A stretch of DNA of 64,000 bases. Source: Planctomycetota bacterium. GTDB taxonomy: Bacteria > Planctomycetota > Planctomycetia > Planctomycetales > Planctomycetaceae. The stretch lies in NCBI GenBank assembly GCA_018242525.1, contig JAFEBS010000055.1, positions 37,556-101,555 on the forward strand, read 5' to 3'. Position numbers and translations under genes: made by a program. Below, in pieces: positions 35,534 to 45,857 of this stretch (position 1 is its first letter; every line of letters starts with the position of its first letter). The notes beneath the pieces are model-generated. The model was not told where the DNA came from. It did not search any database and worked only from the letters and a program-made list of their open reading frames with translations.

Positions 35534-37684
35534 ATGACTTCACAGATTTCGCTCCAGCAACTTCTGACGGTCTGTGTGACCTGGATCGCGATGCTGTCCA
35601 TCGCAAGTTCGCAAGAGACCCGGGAAGAATTGAAATCCCGCCCAGGCCCCAGGGTCAACGCTCAGCCAGACCGAGTCATTGAAATCAAATCGAGTGGCAA
35701 ACTGGATCCGACAGCAGTCGGTGGCCGGTTGGTCATCACCGCGTCGAATATCACGATTGACGGTGGCGGACTGACATTGGTCGGGGGGACAGGGAATCCC
35801 AAATCGTTCACCGGAACTGCGATTTCTGCTAGCGGAGTTTCCCATGTCACGCTGAAGAACATCAACGCGGTGGGATGGGAAACCGGACTGAAGATCGTTG
35901 ATGGTGGGGGATGGACGATTGAGAACTGTGATTTCTCGGGGAATTTCCACGACCCCGATTTCGGCTGGGGTGAAAACGGTCGGCGCGGCGGCATCGTGCT
36001 GGAACGGGTTCGCAAGTCCACTCTGCGCAAGAACCGGGCCAACAACGTCTGGGACGCCTGTGTGCTGGTCGATTCCGATGAAAACACCGTGGAAGAAAAT
36101 GACTTTTCACACACGTCCAACACCTGTTTGAAACTATGGCACGCCTCTGGAAACATGATTCGAAAGAATGTCTTGAGCCACGGGATTCGGATCAGCCCCG
36201 GAGAAGTTCACGCCCGGGATTCGACCAGCGTGCTGATCGAAAGCGGTTCCAACGACAATCAGTTCCTGGAAAACGACTGCACGCACGGTGGAGACGGGAT
36301 TTTTGTTCGAGTCCTGAACGGCTGGTGCAGCACGGGGAACCTGTTTGAAAAGAATGACTGTTCGTACGCCAACAACAATGGTTTTGAATGCTGGGCGCGA
36401 GACAATCTCTTTCGTGGCAACAAGGCGAACCACTGCAGCTATGGATTCTGGCTGGGCGGCTCCGACCATACCCGACTGGAAAACAATGAAGCGTCGTTCA
36501 ATGGCCTGAAGTCGGGCCACCACAATTCTCCTCATCTGCCGGGTGCCGGCCACGCCGGGATCGTCTTCATGTTCGGGCCTTCCAGCCACTCAGTGGCTCG
36601 AGGGAACACCTGCATCGGCAACAACGGAGCGGGAATCGCCGTCATTGGAGATCTCGAATCCAAAGGCGAGAAGTGGAAAGCGTTTCATTGGATCATCGAT
36701 GGGAATACGCTGGCGAAAAACCGGTGGGGAATCTACATGCAGTTCGCCGACTGGATCGAAATCGCCAACAACCACTTTCACGATCAGATCGCCGATGCCA
36801 ACAATAACTCTGTCGCGGCCATCCAGGTGGAACCCGGAGTCACTCGATTGAGCGTCGACCGGACTCAGCAAGCCAAGGGATACCCTGGTACCCTGCCAAA
36901 GGTCGCGCTGGACGGGCCTTCCTCGGCACTGATCGGTGAAGAGGTCACATTCCAGGCACAGATCCGAAGCATTTTGAAGGAGCCTCCGACCGTGGCCTGG
37001 GATCTGGGTGACGGCACACTCACGACATCTTCCCAAGTGCGGCATGCTTTTCAGAAGCCGGGGTTTTATCGCGTGGGAGTGAATGTCTCGAACAGTGCCG
37101 GAACCGAACTCGCCTGGCGCGATTTCTACGTCATCAAACCGGTCACTGAATTGGGGACCGAAGGGGCTGCGGCTGATTGGTCCATCGCGGACTTTCACGA
37201 CCGCCAGCGGAGCCGGGAACAGACCTCCCGGGCCGAATTTGTGGACGACGCGTCAGACCACCTGGCCGGGAAATCCGCCTTGCGAGTGATCATTCGTCCG
37301 TATGCCGGCTTTCGGGCCGCACTGACTTATCCGAAACAGCGCAACGCCGAATGGTCGCTGGCCGGGAAATCCAAGCTGGTATTCTGGATGAAGGTGATTA
37401 ATGAAGATGTGACCGGCTGGCAAGGGGGGCCGTTTTTCGTGTTGCATGGAACAGATGAACAGGTCTGTTACATCGAGCCGAAGCCGGGACGCGATCTGAT
37501 GCGTCAACTCGATTACAACGAAGGTCGTGATGGATGGCGCCGAATGGAGATCCCGCTGGCAGGAGATACTCAATGGCAAACAGAAGGCGCTGTTCCTGAC
37601 AAATTGAACGCGATCACCATGGCCTTCGATTCGTGGGGAGCCCCGACCCTGAGGATCTGGATCGACGGGTTGGCGCTGGAGTGA
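35534..37684 (+). CDS. exported beta-helix and PKD protein
   Basis: A 716-residue secreted protein. After a signal peptide (LTVCVTWIAMLSIASSQ) come right-handed parallel beta-helix repeats (about 45-430; many N-x-F/I-x-x-N units such as NTVEENDFSHTSN and NLFEKNDCSYANN). A PKD-type beta-sandwich follows (about 455-540, TVAWDLGDGTLTTSSQVRHA). The last part (about 560-716) looks like a jelly-roll carbohydrate-binding module (SALRVIIRPYAGF, MEIPLAG, LRIWIDGLALE). The beta-helix is a common frame of polysaccharide lyases and epimerases, but a catalytic site was not identified. GGGACCGGGG lies before the ATG. Confidence 0.85.
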   Translation: MTSQISLQQLLTVCVTWIAMLSIASSQETREELKSRPGPRVNAQPDRVIEIKSSGKLDPTAVGGRLVITASNITIDGGGLTLVGGTGNPKSFTGTAISASGVSHVTLKNINAVGWETGLKIVDGGGWTIENCDFSGNFHDPDFGWGENGRRGGIVLERVRKSTLRKNRANNVWDACVLVDSDENTVEENDFSHTSNTCLKLWHASGNMIRKNVLSHGIRISPGEVHARDSTSVLIESGSNDNQFLENDCTHGGDGIFVRVLNGWCSTGNLFEKNDCSYANNNGFECWARDNLFRGNKANHCSYGFWLGGSDHTRLENNEASFNGLKSGHHNSPHLPGAGHAGIVFMFGPSSHSVARGNTCIGNNGAGIAVIGDLESKGEKWKAFHWIIDGNTLAKNRWGIYMQFADWIEIANNHFHDQIADANNNSVAAIQVEPGVTRLSVDRTQQAKGYPGTLPKVALDGPSSALIGEEVTFQAQIRSILKEPPTVAWDLGDGTLTTSSQVRHAFQKPGFYRVGVNVSNSAGTELAWRDFYVIKPVTELGTEGAAADWSIADFHDRQRSREQTSRAEFVDDASDHLAGKSALRVIIRPYAGFRAALTYPKQRNAEWSLAGKSKLVFWMKVINEDVTGWQGGPFFVLHGTDEQVCYIEPKPGRDLMRQLDYNEGRDGWRRMEIPLAGDTQWQTEGAVPDKLNAITMAFDSWGAPTLRIWIDGLALE

Positions 37685-37715
37685 GCCGCCGATTCTTCGC
37701 GTACGATTGAGATGA

Positions 37716-37764
37716 CACCCGCGGCTAGCGCCTTGCGGCTCACAATGAATGTGCCCACGGGCGG
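37716..37764. repeat. CCGCGGCTAGCGCC element, copy 2
   Basis: The stretch CACCCGCGGCTAGCGCC and the following TTGCGGCTCACA are identical to copy 1 at 10212. It lies just after the beta-helix gene and upstream of the first DUF1559 protein, where a hairpin GACCGAGTTTTCGGTC (37812-37828) is also seen. Confidence 0.75.
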
Positions 37765-37873
37765 CTGGCACCAGCAATCCAGCCCGTTAAAAACCGATTT
37801 GACACCAGACCGAGTTTTCGGTCGAATCTCAGACGAATTCGCTCGACTTCGACTCATCCCCCGGAAACCGACC

Positions 37874-38695
37874 ATGCCACGCTGTCCCGAATGCGACGAA
37901 AAGATCTCGGCGAACGACACCGAGTGTCCCAGTTGCGGCGAACCGCTGGATGTTCGCCGGTCCACGGGTTCTTCGGTCTGGTTGATTGTTGTGATTGTTG
38001 CCGGAGTGGGAGGTTTGGCGATGCTGGGCATCATTGCGGTGTTGATTGCGCTGCTGCTGCCGGCAGTGCAGCAGGCTCGCGAGGCGGCGCGTCGAACCCA
38101 GTGCAAGAACAATCTCAAGCAGATCGGACTGGCGATGCATAACTACGAAAGTACCTACCGATTGTTCCCTGCCGCTCACTTGAATGACGACGAGGGCCAG
38201 CCACGCATCAGTTGGCGTGTCTCGATCCTGCCGTTTCTGGACGAAGCTCCGCGATTCAACCGATACAACTCCGATGAACCGTGGGACGGCCCGCAGAACG
38301 CACAACTGCTGAATCCGCTTCCACAAACGTACGCCTGTCCGTCCAATCCAGCGCCCGCCGTCAATTCGTGCTATGCCGCGATGACCGGATCGGACTCCAT
38401 CATGGGATCAGGTGAGTGTGTTTCGATCAGTGATGTAAAGGATGGACTGTCCAGCACACTGATGATCGTGGAAGCATGCAAGCTGAACATTGTCTGGATG
38501 CAACCGAAGGATATTGATGCCGCAACCTTTACCAGGGTGGGGGATCCTAACGGCATTTCGAGTTTCCATGTCGGTGGAGTCAACATCCTGATGGCCGATG
38601 GGTCCGTGCGATTCATGTCGGCCGCAACGGCCCCGCAGGTCGTCCAGGGGATGATCTCACACAGCGGTGGTGAACCACCGGTGATGGATTACTGA
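37874..38695 (+). CDS. zinc-ribbon DUF1559 protein (H-X9-DG)
   Basis: A 273-residue protein in three parts. The N-terminus is a zinc ribbon with C4, C7, C18 and C21 (CPECDEK, CPSCGEP). A transmembrane helix (35-62) runs directly into LLPAVQQAREAARRTQCKNN, the post-helix block of DUF1559 pseudopilin-like proteins. The C-terminal part carries H-VGGVNILMA-DG, the H-X9-DG motif. The canonical prepilin leader is absent, replaced by the ribbon, so processing by prepilin peptidase is not expected. DUF1559 proteins are abundant in planctomycetes and their function is unknown. The ATG at 37874 starts the ribbon; upstream in-frame codons include a repeat element and are rejected. Confidence 0.88.
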   Translation: MPRCPECDEKISANDTECPSCGEPLDVRRSTGSSVWLIVVIVAGVGGLAMLGIIAVLIALLLPAVQQAREAARRTQCKNNLKQIGLAMHNYESTYRLFPAAHLNDDEGQPRISWRVSILPFLDEAPRFNRYNSDEPWDGPQNAQLLNPLPQTYACPSNPAPAVNSCYAAMTGSDSIMGSGECVSISDVKDGLSSTLMIVEACKLNIVWMQPKDIDAATFTRVGDPNGISSFHVGGVNILMADGSVRFMSAATAPQVVQGMISHSGGEPPVMDY

Positions 38696-38830
38696 CGGTT
38701 GCAGGTCTTGGTCAGAATCGGCGACAACTGCGAATTGCCGTTTGACACAGGCTCGTTTGACAGAAGCTTCGGTTTTCGGTGGAATCACGTTCGTCAAATC
38801 TTGCTTAAGTCACTTCATCAGGAATTCAAC

Positions 38831-39684
<854 letters not shown>

Positions 39685-39688
<4 letters not shown>

Positions 39689-40749
39689 CTCATCAGCGTC
39701 GATTTCAGTTGCCCACACGCCGCCATGATATCGTCGCCGCGAGTCGCCCGGACCGCGGCGGAAAAACCGCCAATGTTGACGATCCGGGCAAATGATTGAA
39801 TCCGGTCCGGGGCCGAAGTCTGGTACCCGGCACCGGGCCACGGGTTCCAGGGAATCAGATTCACCTTGGCGTGAATCCCTGCCAGCAGCCGAGTCAGTTC
39901 GCGTGCGTCGGCGTCGCTATCGTTCACTCCCCGCAGCATGACGTATTCAAACGTGATGCGGCGAGCATTGCTGGCGGCCGGGTATGTGCGACAGGCACGC
40001 AGCAGTTCTGCGAGCGGATACCTCTTGTTCAGGGGGACCAATTCGTCCCGCAGGTCATCCCTAACCGCATGCAGGCTGATTGCCAGATTGACCCCCAATT
40101 CCCGCCCCGTCCGTTCGATCATCGGTACAACCCCCGCCGTGGAGAGCATGATTCGCCGCCGGGAAATGGCGAATCCATCCCCGTCCATGATGATCCGCAG
40201 CGCCGCCGCCACATGGTCATAGTTGAACAAGGGCTCACCCATTCCCATCAGGACGAGATTTGTAAACTTGCAGAACCGACGATGCAGCCCCCATTCCGAC
40301 AAACTGTCGCGGGCAACAATGGCCTGCGCGACCATCTCGGCGGCGGTCAGGTTCCGCGCCATCCGCATGGTCCCTGTATGACAAAAACTGCACGTCAACG
40401 AACAGCCAACCTGCGAGGAGATACACAAAGCCCCGCGATCCTGCTCGGGAATGAACACCGTTTCCACGCTCTGCCCATCGGGAAACTGCAGCAACCATTT
40501 CCGCGTCTGATCGGATGAGGTCAATTCGCGGGCAACCGACGGCCGACCGATGACGAAGCGGTCCTCCAGTCGGTCCCGTGTTTGCTTCGCAATGGAAGTT
40601 ATCTGAGAAAACCGGGTCGCTCCGCGGACATAGATCGAATTCCACAAGCGTGGCACAAGCGCGGGATCCAACGACTGTCCAGACAGTCGTTCCGCCAATT
40701 CCGAGCGTGCCAGGCCAAGGATCTCAATTCGAGTTTCCATTATCGCCAT
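39685..40749 (-). CDS. RlmN-like radical SAM rRNA methyltransferase
   Basis: A 354-residue radical SAM enzyme of the RlmN/Cfr family, which methylates adenine C2 of 23S rRNA (A2503) and, in RlmN, of tRNA. The iron-sulfur cysteines are C116, C120 and C123 in GCSLTCSFCHTG. GMGEPLFNYDHV and the C-terminal DDIMAACGQL carry the expected SAM and methyl-cysteine sites. Best matched to RlmN; Cfr-like resistance activity at C8 cannot be excluded. Upstream codons are open to 41139 but the ATG at 40749 places the family's N-terminus correctly (METRIEILGL follows three codons later). No strong ribosome binding site. Confidence 0.9.
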
Positions 40750-41354
40750 ATTCTGATCGATTGGTGGACCGACGTCCATTCGCGGCATGTAGCGGATTCC
40801 ACCAACGGACCTTGTCTTGAGGTCGGGATGACCTTCGCGAACGACCGTCGCGGGCCTGAACACAGTGTCAAATCCGCGGGACAATTTGTTTCGTTCATCG
40901 CGATCATGTTTACGCGGGGAAACGCCACCTGTTTTCGCGCCGGCTGACGCCCGAATTTCACAACAAATCTTTCGCACAGAATCAACGCAATCGTCGTCGA
41001 ATTGTGCGGCAGGAAACCATTGATGTGACCTCGCCGGGTAGCGGTCGTAACGATTGTCACTGTGGAAGCGTGGACGTTTATTCCGTGGACGGACACTGCG
41101 GCAACAAAATGAGCACCGTGGATTCACCTGTCGGGGCAATTGTGCGGGTTGACTCGCCTGCCAGTCGGATTCCCAATTCTTCGAGACGTTGATTTTTCTT
41201 TAAACATTTAATCTCCGGCACCCGAATTGCCCGCAGTGTTCCCGGATTTGGAATTCGGTGCTTGGATTGGCTTTCCGCAACTTGCCGGCTCATCTATCCC
41301 AGTTCCGCGCCGCTGATTTGGAATGTGCTTCCCAGGATGAAGGATGAATCGCAG
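40750..41354. other. 605-bp gap with no recognised gene
   Basis: Between the radical SAM gene and the next gene I see no convincing coding sequence, RNA or repeat. A short AT-rich stretch (TTTTTCTTTAAACATTTAATC is about 41189-41209) may hold a promoter. Translations from this region lack family resemblance. Confidence 0.5.
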
Positions 41355-41771
41355 ATGGCTAACCCTCCCCAATGGATTTTGAAACTCGCGAATTCCGTGA
41401 CTTCCTGTCTGGAGCCCATGGAGCCAATGCCGCCAGTGGGTTGCCACTACCATCAATTTGATTCCGGCTGGGAAATCTCAATCTTTCCCGCAAAAACCGA
41501 AATTGTTGGCGGCCCCGAGGATGGGCAGCAGATCGCTGCCCGATTCCAGGTCGACATCCTGGCTGTCACCGAACTGTTCACTCACATCACCGAGATGACG
41601 TGGCAATCGAGATCGTTCGATGAACAGGATCAACTGGGTGCACATATCGCGATCGGAGGCGTGATTGAAGGCGAACAGGTTTGGATTCGCATTCTGAAAT
41701 CCGCCCCATCCTGCTTCGATCCTGGTCGCAAAGCGATGTTCCATCACGGTCGACTGGTTGATACGTGGTGA
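41355..41771 (+). CDS. hypothetical protein
   Basis: A 138-residue soluble protein, acidic and without a signal peptide. Blocks such as GWEISIFPAKTEIVGGPEDGQ and DQLGAHIAIGGVIEGEQVWIRIL suggest a compact beta-rich fold. Similar proteins are known to me only as planctomycete hypotheticals. GAAGGA lies upstream of the ATG at 41355; an earlier in-frame ATG is at 41337 and cannot be excluded. Function unknown. It precedes the flavin oxidoreductase by 110 bp. Confidence 0.6.
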   Translation: MANPPQWILKLANSVTSCLEPMEPMPPVGCHYHQFDSGWEISIFPAKTEIVGGPEDGQQIAARFQVDILAVTELFTHITEMTWQSRSFDEQDQLGAHIAIGGVIEGEQVWIRILKSAPSCFDPGRKAMFHHGRLVDTW

Positions 41772-41881
41772 GCCAGCACCGATGGGCGTCGCCGCAGGCC
41801 GTTTATTCTCCTGTTCGACGATGAATTCGTCCCATATACTTCCTCGCCGAATCGTATTCGCAGACGGGGGAAGTCTCAGGC

Positions 41882-43390
41882 ATGGCCAGATACTACAAAT
41901 ACAAGTCAGCAGACGACCTGCAGGTAGACGCCAGCCGGTTCGGGGAAGACCTGCCGCTGACGTCGGACACGTCACTGCTCTTTCAGCCCGTCTCGATCGG
42001 TTCGCTGTCGATTGGAAATCGCCTGTGCATTCAGCCGATGGAAGGCTGCGATGGCACCCTTGACGGACGTCCGGATGATCTAACGTTTCGTCGGTACCGC
42101 CGGTTCGGTGCAGGGGGGGCCAAGTTGATCTGGGGTGAAGCCACTGCGATCGATGAAGCGGCCCGCATGAACCCCCGGCAACTCTGGATTCATGATGGGA
42201 CTGCAACCGCACTGGAAGAAATGCTGGCCGGCTGCCGCCACGCGCATCGCGACGCGTTTGGCAGCGAATCTGGACTGGCGGTCGGCCTGCAGTTGACTCA
42301 CTCGGGCCGGTTCAGCTACCGGCGGCCTCAATTGGCAGTCCACGATCCGATGCTGGATCCACTGACACTGGACAAGTCGACTGGCAGACGTGTCGATTCG
42401 TCATATCCCTTGCTGACGGACGATGATCTGCGGCGGATCGAAGATCAGTACGTAACCGCAGCCAGGCTGGCCGCGCGGATCGGCTGCGATTTTGTGGACA
42501 TCAAGCAATGCCACCGGTATCTGCTGTCCGAGTTACTCGCGGCCAGTCATCGACTGGGTGATTACGGCGGCAGCCTGGAAAACCGAACCCGCCTGGTGCG
42601 CAACGTCATCGGTCGCATCCGTTCTGAAGTTCCCGGTCTGGTCATTGTCTCACGAGTCAACGTCTACGACGGGATCCCCTACGTGCGACGGGATCGATGG
42701 AATTACACAACGGCACCACAGGTGGCGACCGACCCGTCAGCAGCCGCGAATGTCGGCCTGCCTGTGCCCCATGACCTGCCTCTCCAGGCGGCCTTCGGTG
42801 TTGATCGGCAAGATCATCGGAAACTGGATCTGTCAGAACCGTTGCAACTGGTGAAGTGGCTGCGCGACTGGGGCGTGGCGGCGATCAATGTGTCGATGGG
42901 CAACCCGTACGCCAATCCGCACGTCGTGCGTCCTGCCGAGTTTCCGCCGGTCGATGGATACGATGCCCCGGAACATCCGCTGATCGGCGTGCTGCGACAC
43001 TTTGGGGCCACGGCGGCCGTGCAGGCCGCACTTCCCGACTTCCCAGTCGTGGGAAGTGGTTACAGTTGGCTGCAGGACTTCGCGATGCAGGCCGGGGCGG
43101 GAAATGTTCGCGAGAACCGCTGCTCGATGGTAGGCATCGGCCGCGCCTCGCTGTCGCATCCGGACTTTGCCCGGCATTTGCTGGAACATGGAACTCTGAA
43201 TCGAAAGCTGATCTGTCGCACCTTCTCCTACTGCACCAACCTGATGCGAGCCAAAGACCATCCGCTGGGACAATATCCGACGGGCTGTCCGCCGTTTGAC
43301 AAGGAAATCTACGGACCGCAGTGGAAGGAAATTGAAACGCAAAGATCTGGGCGGGAACAAACGCCGGGGGCCGAAGCACCCCGGCAGTAA
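41882..43390 (+). CDS. Old Yellow Enzyme-like NADH:flavin oxidoreductase
   Basis: A 502-residue protein of the Old Yellow Enzyme family (FMN-binding TIM barrel). Conserved parts are LFQPVSIGSLSIGNRLCIQPM, FGAGGAKLIWGEATAIDEAAR, and LEVGLQLTHSGRFS-like AVGLQLTHSGRFSY. The usual catalytic H-x-x-H/N stretch is DIKQCHRYLLSE, which differs from the common HGAHGYL. C-terminal cysteines (CRTFSYC, TGCPP) resemble the Fe-S-binding region of the 2,4-dienoyl-CoA reductase type, but no second flavin domain is present. An insertion around residues 265-310 is not typical. Substrate unknown; the ATG at 41882 has AGGCATGG context. Confidence 0.88.
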   Translation: MARYYKYKSADDLQVDASRFGEDLPLTSDTSLLFQPVSIGSLSIGNRLCIQPMEGCDGTLDGRPDDLTFRRYRRFGAGGAKLIWGEATAIDEAARMNPRQLWIHDGTATALEEMLAGCRHAHRDAFGSESGLAVGLQLTHSGRFSYRRPQLAVHDPMLDPLTLDKSTGRRVDSSYPLLTDDDLRRIEDQYVTAARLAARIGCDFVDIKQCHRYLLSELLAASHRLGDYGGSLENRTRLVRNVIGRIRSEVPGLVIVSRVNVYDGIPYVRRDRWNYTTAPQVATDPSAAANVGLPVPHDLPLQAAFGVDRQDHRKLDLSEPLQLVKWLRDWGVAAINVSMGNPYANPHVVRPAEFPPVDGYDAPEHPLIGVLRHFGATAAVQAALPDFPVVGSGYSWLQDFAMQAGAGNVRENRCSMVGIGRASLSHPDFARHLLEHGTLNRKLICRTFSYCTNLMRAKDHPLGQYPTGCPPFDKEIYGPQWKEIETQRSGREQTPGAEAPRQ

Positions 43391-43399
43391 CGTGCTCAG

Positions 43400-43525
43400 C
43401 CTGGCTTTGTCCGACAAATGGGGTCATCCAACAAATGGAGTCAGACCCCTACCACAGGTGTCCGATAGGCGGGGAAGCCACAGCGGAAGGAGGGCAGACG
43501 CCATTTGTTGGGCAAAGCTGCTCAG
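43400..43525. repeat. GGGTCTGACCC-family inverted repeat, copy 3
   Basis: Arms of about 25 bp: GCTTTGTCCGACAAATGGGG on the left, and CCATTTGTTGGGCAAAGC on the right, with a nested GGGTC/GACCCC core. It lies in the gap between two convergent genes and overlaps the last codons of PAP2. Related to copies at 17564, 23749 and 56327. Confidence 0.75.
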
Positions 43526-44340
43526 CCCCCGTCTGCTGCAGTCGCACTATCATTGCGCAGCATCAGCCAGGCGAGTGCCGCACCAGTCAGGTAGGTCAGC
43601 GCTCCCGCCCAGAGCACGTCGGAGACAAAATGACCTCCCTGGATGATGCGTGTCAAACCCATCCCGAGTCCCAGTAATGTTCCCATCAGAAAGAAAGCCG
43701 CCGTCCACCGGGGTCGACGTCGACCAGCGACGAAGCCTGGTGCCATCAGGTAGAACGCGACAGCCGCATGCCCCGATGGAAAGGAGGAATTGCGACTTGG
43801 TTCACTGGCCCAGGTCCCCACCGGCAGGAATTCCTTTTCCCCATTAAATGCCTTGCACTGGATCGGTCGGGGCCGTCCCCACAGATGCTTGAATCCGACG
43901 TTGACAATGAGCCCGGGGCCCAGCACCAGGAACAAGCCCAGGAACACACCCGATCGTCGGATTTCCACCGAATCCCGCCATTCAGGGCGCGGTAAAATCC
44001 ATCGACCAAGCAAGGCGACAATCGCACCTCCAATCCCCACCACAAACGACGGGATTGTTCCCTGCCGGTAAATGGTCAACCATGGATTGGCCAGTTCATA
44101 CGGCCAGACCTTCTGCAGGTGATCATAGAACAGGCCGGCCACCTGCATGTCAAAGTCGGTCCAGCGAATCAGCAGGCTGATCAGGACCAGCACCAACATG
44201 GGGCCGACAATCGGCCAACGTCGTCGGAAGAAACCCTGCTCATCCGCACCCGGGAGCGGGGATGTCGACTGCGTCGCAGTACCCGCTCCATTCCAGGCAG
44301 GCTCTTGAGTGATGCTGGACGTCATGGCAATCTCGGTCAT
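43522..44340 (-). CDS. PAP2 family phosphatase
   Basis: A 272-residue membrane protein of the type 2 phosphatidic acid phosphatase family. The catalytic signatures are KHLWGRPRP (KX6RP), PSGHAA (PSGH) and RIIQGGHFVSDV (the third motif). About six transmembrane helices begin at residue 41, with an N-terminal soluble leader. Likely a lipid or undecaprenyl-pyrophosphate phosphatase or related enzyme, facing the periplasm. GGAGAGGA precedes the ATG at 44340, which is preferred over upstream in-frame starts at 44373 and 44487. The neighbour on the same strand (44402) is an LptF/G-like permease. Confidence 0.93.
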   Translation of the reverse strand: MTEIAMTSSITQEPAWNGAGTATQSTSPLPGADEQGFFRRRWPIVGPMLVLVLISLLIRWTDFDMQVAGLFYDHLQKVWPYELANPWLTIYRQGTIPSFVVGIGGAIVALLGRWILPRPEWRDSVEIRRSGVFLGLFLVLGPGLIVNVGFKHLWGRPRPIQCKAFNGEKEFLPVGTWASEPSRNSSFPSGHAAVAFYLMAPGFVAGRRRPRWTAAFFLMGTLLGLGMGLTRIIQGGHFVSDVLWAGALTYLTGAALAWLMLRNDSATAADGG

Positions 44341-44401
44341 TCCTCTCCATCCAACTTCGTGCCACACCCTCATTAATTGAATCGATGCCCGTTGGCAGGC
44401 G

Positions 44402-45529
44402 CTATGTCCGAATGACACCGGACAACCAGGCCGACACTGATCCGCCAATGACCACAGGAATCCAGGCCGCCAGGTCCGCGGGGACAAACTGGTTCATTCC
44501 CAGCATCTGGCTCCCCTGAACCACCGCGAACAAAGATGCCAGGACGAATCCGCAAAGCGCGGAATCCGCAACAATGCCGGGACTTTCGCGGCGAATCATC
44601 AGCGGCACGACAATAAATATGGCGATGATGTTGAGCAGCGGCTGCGCCAGCCGAGCGTGCAAATGCAGAACCAGCCGATGGACGGACACCAGGCCGAATG
44701 CCGGACAGCGAATCCGCTGCAGCAATTCCGATGTCGACAAGAATGAATAGCTGGAGCTGCGCTGGCACAACTGATCGGCGGTCACGGACGAGGCGACAAA
44801 CAGGTTCGATTCTTTTTTGGAAAAGAAGTACACCGCTTCGCGCCCCGCGTCGGTCAGTCGGGCCCGCAGATCGGCCGGAGCCGGAGACACGTCTCGGAGC
44901 AACCATCCCGCAGGCCGTGAGCCGCTGGCCGGAAAAAACGTGGCCGTGGGCGCTTCCAGAATCGTGATGTCATTTGCCAGCCGTGGCGAGGGGAGAAAGA
45001 ACGTCGCCTTGTCGATGGTGCGCGTCGACAGGCGAATTGCATCCCCATTAATCGAAATCCCCGTCGAATGATCCGTGAATGATTCGACGTCATTGCGGGT
45101 TGCGTCACCACCGCCACGTGTCTCAAAGGCGGCATGGGCAATCCGTGGGACCACAAATTCCTGGTTCAGGGCGAGCAGAAAGAAGACCCCCGAGGTGGCC
45201 AGTATCAACGGAGCCAGCACGCGATACATGGGAATGCCGGCCGCCAGCAGCGGATGGAGCTCACCGCTGCGTTGCAGGAGCACCAGCAGGACCATCAGCG
45301 AAATAATCGTCAGTGCCGGCCCCGCACGATCCAGGAAGAAAATCGACTGGTATGTGTAGCACTCGGCGATCGACTTCAACAGCGCCGCGGTTCCGCGGTC
45401 GCCGTTCCCTTTCAGAAACTCGTCCAGGTTTTCCAGCAGGTCAATGACGATGACCAGCCCAAACGTGGCGACGAAGCACACCCCAAACGTGTGGATAAAG
45501 CTGCGCAGCAGATAGCGGTCAAAAGTCAT
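44402..45529 (-). CDS. LptF/LptG-like permease
   Basis: A 375-residue membrane protein of the YjgP/YjgQ family, the permease subunits of the lipopolysaccharide transporter. It begins MTFDRYLLRSFIHTFG, the usual start. Transmembrane blocks include FGLVIVIDLLENLDEFL, ALTIISLMVLLVLLQRSGEL and LLNIIAIFIVVPLMIRRESP. Gammaproteobacteria carry two such proteins; only one is encoded here. It precedes the PAP2 gene by 61 bp on the same strand, which fits a lipid-export or lipid-processing unit. An in-frame extension to 45571 is rejected as it disrupts the family start. Confidence 0.88.
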   Translation of the reverse strand: MTFDRYLLRSFIHTFGVCFVATFGLVIVIDLLENLDEFLKGNGDRGTAALLKSIAECYTYQSIFFLDRAGPALTIISLMVLLVLLQRSGELHPLLAAGIPMYRVLAPLILATSGVFFLLALNQEFVVPRIAHAAFETRGGGDATRNDVESFTDHSTGISINGDAIRLSTRTIDKATFFLPSPRLANDITILEAPTATFFPASGSRPAGWLLRDVSPAPADLRARLTDAGREAVYFFSKKESNLFVASSVTADQLCQRSSSYSFLSTSELLQRIRCPAFGLVSVHRLVLHLHARLAQPLLNIIAIFIVVPLMIRRESPGIVADSALCGFVLASLFAVVQGSQMLGMNQFVPADLAAWIPVVIGGSVSAWLSGVIRT

Positions 45530-45642
45530 TGAACCCCGCGCCGAGATACCCAACCTGGCACCCGTCCCCAATGCCCCTCGCTTCGGGAACCATTTGCCCC
45601 GCGGGATTTAAGTGCAATTCGCCAGAAGGGTCAAGCCGAGTC

Positions 45643-45680
45643 ACCGCGGCTCACAAAGTAAGTGCCATTGGGCGCAAGTC
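45643..45680. repeat. CCGCGGCTAGCGCC element, partial copy 3
   Basis: ACCGCGGCTCACAAAGTA and AGTGCCATTGGGCGC match the ends of copy 1 (10212) but the middle TAGCGCCTTGCGG is deleted. Lies in the 328-bp gap between divergent genes (45530-45857), which otherwise holds only the promoter candidate described next. Confidence 0.65.
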
Positions 45681-45751
45681 GCGGGTGAATTCTCAATCCT
45701 ATGCCGCCGACAAATTCGGACAATTCTGTCCACTTGTCCTGTTTTTTGATC

Positions 45752-45779
45752 TTGACCGCTTTTTCGGGATCAATAAGCT
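45752..45779 (+). promoter_or_regulatory. candidate promoter of the HTTM locus
   Basis: TTGACC (45752-45757), a 16-bp spacer and TAAGCT (45774-45779). It lies 79 bases before the first ATG of the locus. The -10 box is a weak match. Confidence 0.25.
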
Positions 45780-45857
45780 GTCGCCACGATGCAAATCGGC
45801 AGAAACCGACGGTTGCCGGGGATTGGTCGTAGCCGTAGTTCCACGGAGGGAGCACAC

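Noticed and set aside
39796..40518. Plus-strand frame opposite the radical SAM gene
   Set aside because: Antisense shadow; the minus strand carries the CxxxCxxC motif.
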